64,000 nucleotides of DNA from JAFGSG01 sp964626055. GTDB lineage: Bacteria > Spirochaetota > UBA4802 > JAFGDQ01. A program made the translations under genes and the position numbers. Every line of letters begins with the position of its first letter. Within the stretch, counting starts at the first letter, position 1. The notes under the pieces were generated by a model. The model did not search any database. It was not told the DNA's origin and was given only the letters and a program-made list of their open reading frames with translations. Shown one piece after another: positions 26,931 through 33,878 of this stretch. The stretch covers positions 1 through 64,000 of the forward strand of contig CAZVDF010000009.1 in assembly GCA_964626055.1 (NCBI GenBank), in the 5' to 3' direction.

Positions 26931-27863
26931 TTATGCTCCTTTTCTGGCTCTGGCTCTCAGCTCTTTATATTCCCTGCGGATTCGTTTTTCAATTTCACCA
27001 AGCATATCGTCGGTGAGATGCCGGAATCTGCCCTGAAGCTTAGTGTATTCTTTAAGCGGCCTCAGCTCCGGAATATCCATGTTCAAACGATATCGGCCAT
27101 TCTCGATCTCATAAAGCGGAAAAACTCCGGTTTCCACGGCAAGCCTTCCTATTTTAATTGAGAGATCGGATTCAGACCTCCACCCCGTTGGACACACTGA
27201 AAAAATATGAATATATGCCGGGCCGTGAATTTCGGCCGCCTTTTTTACTTTTTGAATAAGATCTATCGGATAGCTCGGGCAGGCAGTTGCCACATACGGT
27301 ACGTTATGAGCTGCGGCAATTGCAGGCATGTTTTTCTTCCATGTGATCTGTCCGGGCTTTTCTTTACCGGCCGGAGACGTAGTAGTGGATGCTCCGAAAG
27401 GCGTTGAAGAAGACCGCTGAACTCCCGTATTCATATAGGCCTCATTGTCCGTGCATATATAAACCATGTCATGCCACCGCTCGAAAGCTCCGGACAGAGC
27501 CTGTAACCCGATATCGGCAGTACCGCCATCCCCGCCAATTCCGATTACAGTTATTTTTTTATCGGGGATCCTTCCCTTTCTCTTTAATACCTTCAATCCC
27601 TGTTCGATACCGGAGGCCACTGCCGCGGTATTTTCAAAGGCGACATGTATCCATGGAATTTTCCATGCGCTGAAAGGAAACGGAGTCGATATAATTTCCA
27701 TGCAGCCGGTAGCGGAGGCTACAACAGTATTTCTTCCAAGAGCTTTACAAACAAGTCGTACGGCAAGAGCTTCCGCGCATCCCTTGCATGCTCTGTGCCC
27801 GGGTGCAAAATATTCCTTTTGCGTCAGCGTCCTGACAGCATAAACATTCAAGTTTTCGGTCAT
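26931..27863 (-). CDS. 2-oxoacid:ferredoxin oxidoreductase, beta (ThDP) subunit
   Basis: The 310-residue thiamine diphosphate-binding subunit carries GHRACKGCAEALAVR (cluster-ligand Cys pair near the N-terminus), SATGCMEI, GIGGDGGTADIGLQALSGA (ThDP/Mg motif GDG) and DNEAYMNTGVQRSSSTP. These features are of the PorB/VorB type. The ATG overlaps the alpha-subunit stop by 4 bases. The substrate (pyruvate, branched 2-oxoacid or aromatic 2-oxoacid) cannot be settled by reading; a single-chain PFOR nearby makes pyruvate redundant. Confidence 0.9.
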   Translation of the reverse strand: MTENLNVYAVRTLTQKEYFAPGHRACKGCAEALAVRLVCKALGRNTVVASATGCMEIISTPFPFSAWKIPWIHVAFENTAAVASGIEQGLKVLKRKGRIPDKKITVIGIGGDGGTADIGLQALSGAFERWHDMVYICTDNEAYMNTGVQRSSSTPFGASTTTSPAGKEKPGQITWKKNMPAIAAAHNVPYVATACPSYPIDLIQKVKKAAEIHGPAYIHIFSVCPTGWRSESDLSIKIGRLAVETGVFPLYEIENGRYRLNMDIPELRPLKEYTKLQGRFRHLTDDMLGEIEKRIRREYKELRARARKGA

Positions 27864-29041
27864 TCTCTCACTCCGTACATTTCAATTCCTTCCCTGTTGC
27901 CGCTTTTAATTTCGCTTATAGCTTTATCCGTCATTTTTATATAATCGGAAGGAGTAACATCCCTGCCGGAAAGCCCCGCAATGAAGTTATAAACGAACGG
28001 ACGTTTTTCGAGCCCGTATAATGCAGACCGCAGTTCAGAAGCCACAGGACCTCCGGGGCCTCCTGTTGATACTGCTCTATCCAGTACAACCAAAATTTCC
28101 GCATTTTTCACTGCTTTCTTAAAGTCATCGGAAGGGAATGGTCTCCACAGCCTGATCTTTACAAGCCCTACAGACCTGCCTTCCTCTCTCATCTTATCGA
28201 CGGCGACGGAAACTGTTTCGCCGAAACTGCCCATAGTAATGAATAAAATTTCCGCATTTTCAGTTTTATACGTTTCAATTGGAAGGTAATACCTGCCTGT
28301 CATATCCCCGAATGCTTTCCATGTTTCCATGATCTTAGGCATTGAAGCCCTGATGGCATGCTCATGAGCTTTTTTTGTTTCGGCAAAAACTGCAGGAACC
28401 GTAAAGGCTCCCATTGTCACCGGATTGTCGGGATGGAGGCTGTAAAGAGGTTTATACACCGGAAGGAATTGATCGATTTTTTCCTGCTCGATCATTTCAA
28501 TAGGTTCTATTACATGGGTTAAAATAAATCCGTCCATATTGATAATGACCGGCATTATAACATCTTTGTCTTCGGCCAGACGGTAACTGATGAATACATG
28601 GTCATAGGTCTCCTGCCCGTTCTCAACAAAAAACTGTATCCAGCCGCAGTCGCGTATCATCATTGCATCGCTGTGATCATTCCAGATGGTCAAAGGCGCT
28701 GACAATGTGCGGTTCGCGAGTATCATTACGATCGGCAGTCTTAACCCCGGCACAATATATACTATCTCGCTCATCAGGGCCAATCCCTGAGAACTTGTGC
28801 ATGTAAAAGCCCTGGCCCCGGCAGCCGATGCGCCCGCGCAAACGCTCAGGGCCGAATGCTCGGATTCCACGCATACGAATTCGGCGTCCAGTTCACCGTT
28901 GGCGACTATTTCGGAAAGATGTTCGACAATATGTGTCTGCGGCGTAATGGGATATGCTGCTATTACATCGACATTAGCCTGTTTCACAGCTTCTGCTGCG
29001 GCGATCGAAACTTCCATTCCTATCCGTTTCCCCATAGTCAT
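27860..29041 (-). CDS. 2-oxoacid:ferredoxin oxidoreductase, alpha subunit
   Basis: About 393 residues from the chosen start. The pyruvate-binding-type motif AAYPITPQTHIVEHL is near the N-terminus, with ESEHSALSVCAGASAAGARAF and TCTSSQGLALM following, typical of PorA. I use the ATG at 29041 because its ATGA overlaps the delta stop, and the upstream in-frame ATG at 29083 lies inside the delta gene. The two genes are translationally coupled. Confidence 0.9.
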   Translation of the reverse strand: MTMGKRIGMEVSIAAAEAVKQANVDVIAAYPITPQTHIVEHLSEIVANGELDAEFVCVESEHSALSVCAGASAAGARAFTCTSSQGLALMSEIVYIVPGLRLPIVMILANRTLSAPLTIWNDHSDAMMIRDCGWIQFFVENGQETYDHVFISYRLAEDKDVIMPVIINMDGFILTHVIEPIEMIEQEKIDQFLPVYKPLYSLHPDNPVTMGAFTVPAVFAETKKAHEHAIRASMPKIMETWKAFGDMTGRYYLPIETYKTENAEILFITMGSFGETVSVAVDKMREEGRSVGLVKIRLWRPFPSDDFKKAVKNAEILVVLDRAVSTGGPGGPVASELRSALYGLEKRPFVYNFIAGLSGRDVTPSDYIKMTDKAISEIKSGNREGIEMYGVRE

Positions 29042-29370
29042 GCCTCCTCTTCCGAAACCATTGCAATCGCCCGGGTGGGACACTCCCTGCTGCAGATGCC
29101 GCAGCCTTTGCAGTAAAAAAGATCCGCGATAAAAAAGTCTTCCTTATTAAGATTGTATGCCATATCAGGACAGAATATATAACATAATCCGCAATGAATG
29201 CATTTTTCTTTATTTAAAACTGGCTTGAGGGATTTCCAGTCGCCGGTACAGTATTCGCTTGTATTTCCCGGCTTCAAGACAACGTTGCCGACAGGCAGTT
29301 CTTTCCACGACCATTCAGATTCGGGTTTTGTCATTTCAGTACCTCTGTTAAAAAAATTAAGAACAGTCAA
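29038..29370 (-). CDS. 2-oxoacid:ferredoxin oxidoreductase, delta (2x[4Fe-4S]) subunit
   Basis: The 110-residue ferredoxin-like subunit has CIHCGLCYIFCPD and CKGCGICSRECPT, the two cubane motifs of PorD. The N-terminal WSWKELPVGNVVLKPG stretch also fits PorD/VorD. It abuts the gamma gene (stop then start with no gap) and overlaps alpha by ATGA. Confidence 0.92.
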   Translation of the reverse strand: MTVLNFFNRGTEMTKPESEWSWKELPVGNVVLKPGNTSEYCTGDWKSLKPVLNKEKCIHCGLCYIFCPDMAYNLNKEDFFIADLFYCKGCGICSRECPTRAIAMVSEEEA

Positions 29371-29916
29371 CTAAACAATAACGGTTTCCCGATAAGCCCG
29401 ATCAAAGGCGGCGCGGTTTCTTCCCGCGGCCCTGCCGAAACGTTTATTCAAGAAAGATATAATTGATTCGTTTTTGACTATCCCGGACGCCCTTACCAGA
29501 GAACCCAGGAGGGTTGTATTTGTGATAGGAATGCCGATCTCCTCTCTGGCTATCCTGACAGCGTCTACGGCTGCCAGCGGATTTTTCAGCTTCAATCCGA
29601 TTTTAATATTCTGAGGAGTGTCCTTACTTGTAGTAACCAGGATGCCGTCCGGTTTTAAACCCGCGGCGACGTTGACGATTCTCAGCAGAGAAGCATCGAG
29701 CACCATTACGATATCCGGTTCATAGATATTCGCTCTGATGGTAACCGGCCGATCGCTGATTCTGCAGAATGCCACCACCGGAGCGCCTCTGCGTTCCGGG
29801 CCGAAGCTGGGGAAGGCCTGCGCATATTTCCCCTCTTCTATCGCTGCAAGGGCCAATAGTTCCGCTGATGTTACAGCCCCTGCCCCGCCTCTCCCGTGGA
29901 ACCTGATTTCAACCAT
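29371..29916 (-). CDS. 2-oxoacid:ferredoxin oxidoreductase, gamma subunit
   Basis: About 181 residues with the PorG/VorC opening VEIRFHGRGGAGAVTSAELL and AFPSFGPERRGAPVVAFCRI, forming the CoA-side gamma domain. It is the first gene of the seven-gene - strand operon gamma-delta-alpha-beta-nuoE-nuoF-hoxU. I prefer the ATG at 29916 (GAGAG upstream), which matches family starts; an ATG at 29931 is also in frame. Confidence 0.9.
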   Translation of the reverse strand: MVEIRFHGRGGAGAVTSAELLALAAIEEGKYAQAFPSFGPERRGAPVVAFCRISDRPVTIRANIYEPDIVMVLDASLLRIVNVAAGLKPDGILVTTSKDTPQNIKIGLKLKNPLAAVDAVRIAREEIGIPITNTTLLGSLVRASGIVKNESIISFLNKRFGRAAGRNRAAFDRAYRETVIV

Positions 29917-29948
29917 ATTATTTTCTCTCAAATATGATGTATGGCATA

Positions 29949-29954
29949 ATTATA
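29949..29954 (-). promoter_or_regulatory. Predicted -10 element of the por-nuo operon
   Basis: A perfect TATAAT on the minus strand, about 33 bases before the chosen gamma start. The -35 region is poor, suggesting an activator or a different sigma factor. Confidence 0.4.
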
Positions 29955-29991
29955 TATACAAAATCAGAGATTTGCAGCACATTTTATGACA

Positions 29992-30143
29992 AAAGTCCGC
30001 TCTTGTACTTCCCCGGTCTTCGCCGCGTCCAGCGGCCCGCCGCTCACGGGATCCCGTACTTTACGGTGCCGAATAGACTCTCACAATGCGGTCCGGATCA
30101 GGAGGCCGTAAAAACGGCCATCCGCGACAGCCTGAAAAATTAA
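29992..30143 (+). other. GC-rich stretch with a possible gene fragment
   Basis: In an otherwise AT-rich gap (29932-30255) this block is clearly richer in GC. One + frame reads protein-like to a stop at 30143 (ending CGPDQEAVKTAIRDSLKN). It may be the 3' remnant of a lost or transferred gene. I do not recognise the family and no start or ribosome site is convincing. Confidence 0.25.
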
Positions 30144-30255
30144 TTTTTTAAATTTGAAAGATAAAATTTTTATATAAATAATATATTTAAATAATTAATT
30201 TGCAAGGGATTTTTTATATTTTTAAAAAAAATATTTGAGATATAAATGGAATTTT

Positions 30256-30684
30256 TTAATCCTCAAAGGATTCTATGCGCTGTCTGTGTTTTTTAACAGC
30301 GCTTTTTTTTCGCTTGTTTTCAAGACGAAGTTTAATCGATGCGCCTGTCGGTTTTGTTTTTTTGCGGCTCTTCGGATTTTTACACGCTTCTCTTATCAGC
30401 GAAATCAGCCGGGACAAAGCATCTTCCCTGTTTTTTTCCTGTGTGCGGAACTTCCGAGCGGTAATAACAATTACTCCGCGGGATGTAAGACGTTTTCCAG
30501 ATAACCTGATAAGACGATCCTTTACTTCTTCAGGGAGGGACGGGGAAGCAGCTGCATTAAAGCGAAGCTGTACTGCTGTGGCAACTTTATTAACATTTTG
30601 CCCGCCCGGCCCGGACGAGCGTATGAATTCTTCCTTTATTTCCCTGTCATCAATGGATATATCTTTCGTTATATGAACCATCAT
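30256..30684 (-). CDS. arfB: Peptidyl-tRNA hydrolase ArfB (ribosome rescue)
   Basis: The 142-residue protein has the class-I release factor catalytic loop RSSGPGGQNVNKVAT (GGQ near residues 28-30) followed by a basic tail (KKTKPTGASIKLRLENKRKKSAVKK). The tail inserts into the mRNA channel of stalled ribosomes. It lacks the codon-recognition domain of RF1/RF2, as ArfB does. Its start abuts the stop of the upstream 112-residue gene. Confidence 0.93.
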   Translation of the reverse strand: MMVHITKDISIDDREIKEEFIRSSGPGGQNVNKVATAVQLRFNAAASPSLPEEVKDRLIRLSGKRLTSRGVIVITARKFRTQEKNREDALSRLISLIREACKNPKSRKKTKPTGASIKLRLENKRKKSAVKKHRQRIESFED

Positions 30685-31023
30685 CTATATTTTTAAATCT
30701 TCAACAAAAAAAGGCGTGCATCTCAGGCCTATGCTTTTTCTCTTAACCCATATTCTTACCATTGTCACAGTTTCTCCGTAAATATTGCTGATGTTGGGAA
30801 GCTCTTCTATATGAAATATATCCTTGGTTTTGAATTCGTAGTACGAAGTGTTATTGTTATAAGGCTCTATAAGCAATATTACAATTTCATTATTATACGG
30901 ATGTTTCTTTGGCGAACCCGTGAAAGGAACGTATGCTTTCTTTAATTCCTTGGGATCAACGCTTTTTTTATAAGATTGAATTTCATATTTATTTGCTTTT
31001 TTTATTAACTCTCTCAGCGGCAT
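30685..31023 (-). CDS. Conserved small protein of unknown function
   Basis: The 112-residue basic protein has a Lys-rich N-terminal helix (MPLRELIKKANKYEIQSYKK), then HPYNNEIVILLIEP and ITMVRIWVKRKSIGLRCTPF-type strands (here VTMVRIWVKRKSIGLRC). From memory, similar proteins occur in anaerobic Deltaproteobacteria and related groups and are sometimes labelled inorganic pyrophosphatase. I see no pyrophosphatase motif and would not use that name. It is adjacent to arfB in the same direction. AGGAGGGA precedes the ATG. Confidence 0.65.
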   Translation of the reverse strand: MPLRELIKKANKYEIQSYKKSVDPKELKKAYVPFTGSPKKHPYNNEIVILLIEPYNNNTSYYEFKTKDIFHIEELPNISNIYGETVTMVRIWVKRKSIGLRCTPFFVEDLKI

Positions 31024-31127
31024 TTTATTCCCTCCTAAAATACAATCCCATGTTATAATATTTAAACGACATATTACAAATATTAATATTGGATAAAAAT
31101 ATTATGTCAATATTTTTTAAAACAGCC

Positions 31128-31358
31128 GGAAGTTATCTCAAAATTAAGTTTTGCTCTTAAATAAAATTCCCCGGGGCAAGCCCCCGGTACTGACGTACCG
31201 GCCGCCACCTTCGGTGTCGGCGGGGTATTATGTTTCAAGGCGTTATCGATTTGCTCCGCAAATCGATAGGCTTACATCCTCGATGCAAGCGTCGAGGTAT
31301 TACGCCTTGAAATAAATTGAAATATATTACATACAACTATAATTTCAAGATGGCTTCT
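31128..31358. repeat. Family-1 repeat ends enclosing a family-3 insertion
   Basis: GGAAGTTATCTCAAAATTA (31128-31146) and TAATTTCAAGATGGCTTCT (31340-31358) match the left and right ends of the family-1 element at 33023-33228. Between them lies the family-3 hairpin block (31159-31316). This reads as a nested insertion: family 3 landed in an older family-1 copy, whose centre is otherwise mostly lost. Confidence 0.7.
31159..31316 (+). repeat. GC-rich branched hairpin repeat (family 3), copy 2
   Basis: Near-identical inverted copy of 19250-19407. It contains CCCCGGGG, CCGGTAC/GTACCGG, a CCGCC/GGCGG stem closed by a C(TTCG)G loop, and a three-way structure from TTTCAAGGCGT/ACGCCTTGAAA. The structure encloses a perfect 10-bp stem (TATCGATTTG/CAAATCGATA) and a CCTCGA/TCGAGG stem. 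No ORF of note lies inside. Confidence 0.92.
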
Positions 31359-31378
31359 GGATGGTAAATATTAATTTT

Positions 31379-32410
31379 TCATTTCTGCGGCTCGATAATT
31401 ACTTTGATCGAGTTATGCAGTATGGGCGACGCAACAGACTGAAAGCCTTTTTGCGCTTCCTCGAGTTTAATTCGATGAGTTATAAGTTTATTTACATTAA
31501 CCGTGCCTGTCCTTATCATTCTGAGAGCAAGCGCACAGTCCGCCGGGCTGCCGGCATATGTGCTTGTCAGGGTAACCTCGGTTCTCCAGAAAATATCGTT
31601 CACCTTCGCAGGAATCAGCGCATCTTCGGGAGCTGAAGCAAAAAACAGTATTGTGCCGCCTTTTTCAACCGTATTCATGGCAAGAGGTATGAACTCGCCA
31701 TGACAAATAATAACAAGATCCGCCAGCAATCCCCCGTTTGCGTTCCGAACGGATTCGCTCAGCCCGGCATCGGCTTCGAGCGCGGCATCAGCGCCCATTT
31801 TCCGGGCCATTTCGAGACGGGCTTGAATTGTGTCCGCAGCCATGATGAGCCCGGCCCCGGTCGCTCTCGCCAGCGCTATATGAAGCAGCCCGGCTATGCC
31901 GCTGCCAATGACAAGTACGCTCTGCCCCGGCGCAAGCCTGGCTCCCATCTGCCCTCTTATAACGCAGGCCAGCGGCTCCATAAATGAAGCGTCTTCGAAT
32001 GAAACGCCATCAGGTATATGGAACGTGCCCCTGTCGACATTTACTGACGGTATTCTTATAAACTCGGCAAACCCGCCCGGATCAAAATGAGTTCCTCTTT
32101 GAAGCATTACGCAGGTCGTGTGATGACCGCTCAAACAGTAATGGCAAGTATTGCATGGTACATGATGCGTGGAAGCGATCCTGTCCCCCGGTTTAAAATT
32201 TATTACGCTTTTTCCTATTGACGCTACTTCCCCGGCAACTTCATGACCCAGAACCAGCGGAACCTTATCCTTTCTGTACCATTCCATTACATCGCTTCCG
32301 CATATTCCGCTTGCGACTACCCGCATCAGTATCTCTCCTTCACCGATACCGGGCACCGGCATCTCCTGGAGCCGCACATCATTGTTGCTGTAATACATTG
32401 CCACGCGCAT
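31379..32410 (-). CDS. Zinc-dependent medium-chain alcohol/polyol dehydrogenase
   Basis: The 343-residue MDR protein has catalytic zinc ligands CGSD and GHEVAGEV, and structural zinc Cys in VPCNTCHYCLSGHHTTC. The Rossmann turn is GSGIAGLLHIALARATGA (about 175-192). The pattern is of the sorbitol/threonine dehydrogenase branch. NAD or NADP preference is unclear. It is likely a cytosolic single gene; the family-1/3 repeat lies just beyond its 3' end. Confidence 0.88.
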   Translation of the reverse strand: MRVAMYYSNNDVRLQEMPVPGIGEGEILMRVVASGICGSDVMEWYRKDKVPLVLGHEVAGEVASIGKSVINFKPGDRIASTHHVPCNTCHYCLSGHHTTCVMLQRGTHFDPGGFAEFIRIPSVNVDRGTFHIPDGVSFEDASFMEPLACVIRGQMGARLAPGQSVLVIGSGIAGLLHIALARATGAGLIMAADTIQARLEMARKMGADAALEADAGLSESVRNANGGLLADLVIICHGEFIPLAMNTVEKGGTILFFASAPEDALIPAKVNDIFWRTEVTLTSTYAGSPADCALALRMIRTGTVNVNKLITHRIKLEEAQKGFQSVASPILHNSIKVIIEPQK

Positions 32411-32639
32411 GATCTTCTCCTGTTCCCCCGCAAAATACTTGACTCATATAAAAATTCGCTTATCAATAATGTCAATATTAATACATATGTTCGATCAATG
32501 ATCCAAATATTTTAAAATAAAGCCATATCAAAATTATAATTTATTTCATTATATTATGATATAACTTCAATGTAATCATTAATCACTTGCATGGATCAAT
32601 AATTCTGACATGCGCATCCTGTCTGAAGGAGATTATCAA

Positions 32640-32972
32640 ATGAACGAATTTATTGTAATTTTAAGCACAATTTCATCAAAAAATGAAGCAATTAAAATCG
32701 CAAAGAAACTGGTGCAAAAAAAACATGCCGCTTGTGTTAATATAATTGAAGGACTGACATCCGTCTATGAATGGAAAGACGAATTATGCGCAGAAAAGGA
32801 ATGCCTCATGATAATAAAAAGCAGAAAAAAACTTTTTAACGAATTGAAAAAAGAAATACTATCGCTTCATACATATGAAGTCCCGGAAATCATCTCCCTG
32901 CCTGTAACAGACGGCCTTGAACAATATTTAGACTGGATAAATAAAAATACCGGTACAATATCAGATCTGTAA
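32640..32972 (+). CDS. cutA: CutA-like divalent-ion tolerance protein
   Basis: The 110-residue CutA1-fold protein has the N-terminal strand FIVILSTISSKNEAIKIA, then HAACVNIIEGLTSVYEWKDEL, CLMIIKSRKKLF, and the signature HTYEVPEIISLPVTDGLEQYLDWI. It is normally a cytoplasmic trimer; the true role is debated (metal tolerance, or a PII-like fold). The ATG at 32640 has AAGGAG nine bases upstream; the earlier ATG at 32610 has none. Confidence 0.93.
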   Translation: MNEFIVILSTISSKNEAIKIAKKLVQKKHAACVNIIEGLTSVYEWKDELCAEKECLMIIKSRKKLFNELKKEILSLHTYEVPEIISLPVTDGLEQYLDWINKNTGTISDL

Positions 32973-33022
32973 TTGTGCGTAAAATGATGTATTAATTACA
33001 CAAAATAAATATGACAATATAC

Positions 33023-33228
33023 TAGAAGCCATCTCAAAATTATTAATTCATATAAGTGATTTACGATAAATTGGAATACATTATAAAATTTTCTCCGGAA
33101 TCAGACCTTCCTGGTAAATTTTTCATGTTCTTAAACGCTTTTGCATCAGGTCTGAAAGGCGTCCTCAAAAATTTTATAATGTATTCCAATTTATCAACAA
33201 ATATTATATAATTTTGAGATGGCTTCTA
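33023..33228. repeat. Family-1 hairpin element with 20-bp terminal inverted repeats
   Basis: Both ends are perfect inverted repeats (TAGAAGCCATCTCAAAATTA at 33023-33042, its complement at 33209-33228), with TA at each border as in Tc1/mariner or IS630-type elements. A second perfect stem of at least 24 bp lies inside (33065-33088 with 33172-33195). An inner TCAGACCT/AGGTCTGA pair (33101-33108 with 33148-33155) surrounds the core. The whole element could fold into one long hairpin. It has no coding capacity, and related copies are at 52-167 and 51409-51572. Confidence 0.9.
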
Positions 33229-33244
33229 AATAAAATCTCCAATT

Positions 33245-33274
33245 CATAATGTTTGACTTAAGTCAAACATTATG
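33245..33274. promoter_or_regulatory. Perfect 30-bp palindrome with TTGAC-N4-GTCAA core
   Basis: The two 15-base halves (starting CATAATG and ending CATTATG) are exact complements. The core TTGACTTAAGTCAA fits CRP/FNR-family operators (FNR TTGAT-N4-ATCAA; Dnr/Nnr-like TTGAC-N4-GTCAA). It lies about 110 bases before the zinc-ribbon gene. Confidence 0.6.
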
Positions 33275-33322
33275 CTATTAATTATGATTATCTTATTAAT
33301 GATCGGTGAAATTACCGGCAGA

Positions 33323-33346
33323 CACCGCCAGAGGCGGTGGTTTTAT
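33323..33346 (+). terminator. Hairpin with T-run upstream of the zinc-ribbon gene
   Basis: CACCGCC-AGA-GGCGGTG followed by GTTTTATTT. It sits between the palindrome and the gene start at 33386, so it may act as an attenuator of that gene or end an upstream transcript. Confidence 0.6.
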
Positions 33347-33385
33347 TTCATAATAAAAAAATTATAATTTCTCATCGGTGATACC

Positions 33386-33613
33386 ATGAAATGCCCCGGA
33401 CAAGACACCCGATTCTGGGACGGCAGCGCAATATTCGAAGTCAAATGCCCTGTATGCGGGCATCATGAAGAATTTTTTAAGGACGAAAGTTCAAGAAAAT
33501 GCAAGAAATGCGGAAACAGAATCTCAAATCCGAAGATGGATACCGGCTGTGCGGCCTGGTGTAAATTTGCAGATCAATGTCTTGGAGAAATATCAAAAAA
33601 TAAATCCGACTGA
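33386..33613 (+). CDS. Small zinc-ribbon / Cys-rich protein of unknown function
   Basis: The 75-residue protein has eight Cys: CPGQDTRFWDGSAIFE (first Cys 3), CPVCGHHEEFF, KCKKCGNRI (a CxxC-x13-CxxC ribbon) and a tail with CAAWCKFADQC. Such proteins are seen in anaerobes, where I recall a similar product beside hybrid-cluster or HD-domain proteins, though no such neighbour is here. Zinc or Fe-S binding is likely. The upstream palindrome and terminator-like hairpin suggest tight regulation, possibly by an FNR-type regulator. A weak AATTTCTCATCGGTGAT precedes the ATG. Confidence 0.7.
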   Translation: MKCPGQDTRFWDGSAIFEVKCPVCGHHEEFFKDESSRKCKKCGNRISNPKMDTGCAAWCKFADQCLGEISKNKSD

Positions 33614-33878
33614 ATTTTTATATTTATTAACATTAAAACCATTATTCAAATTTTACTATATCCACTTTTAAAAATATTCCACTAAATAATATTATTTATT
33701 TGATTAAATCGAATAATTACAATATAATTTAGCTGCATATTTCCCTGTATTATCCATATCCTGCATCTTTAAAATTATTCAGAGGACTAAAAGCTGCGGG
33801 TCAATAAAGTCATGAAACAGCGGTATCATAATTGTTTTTATCTCAACTCGGCAATAAAGCGATAAAAACGAGAAAATA
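33614..33878. other. AT-rich spacer before the hybrid kinase
   Basis: 265 bases with no gene seen. Very high AT content suggests the kinase promoter region, but no convincing -35/-10 pair was picked. Confidence 0.3.

Noticed and set aside
30685..31023. Inorganic pyrophosphatase
   Set aside because: A name sometimes attached to such proteins; no pyrophosphatase active-site pattern is visible.
33023..33228. CRISPR array
   Set aside because: Repeats are inverted, long and few, with no regular spacers or cas genes.
33465..33671. 68-codon ORF overlapping the zinc-ribbon gene
   Set aside because: The other frame has a clear Cys ribbon; this one has none.
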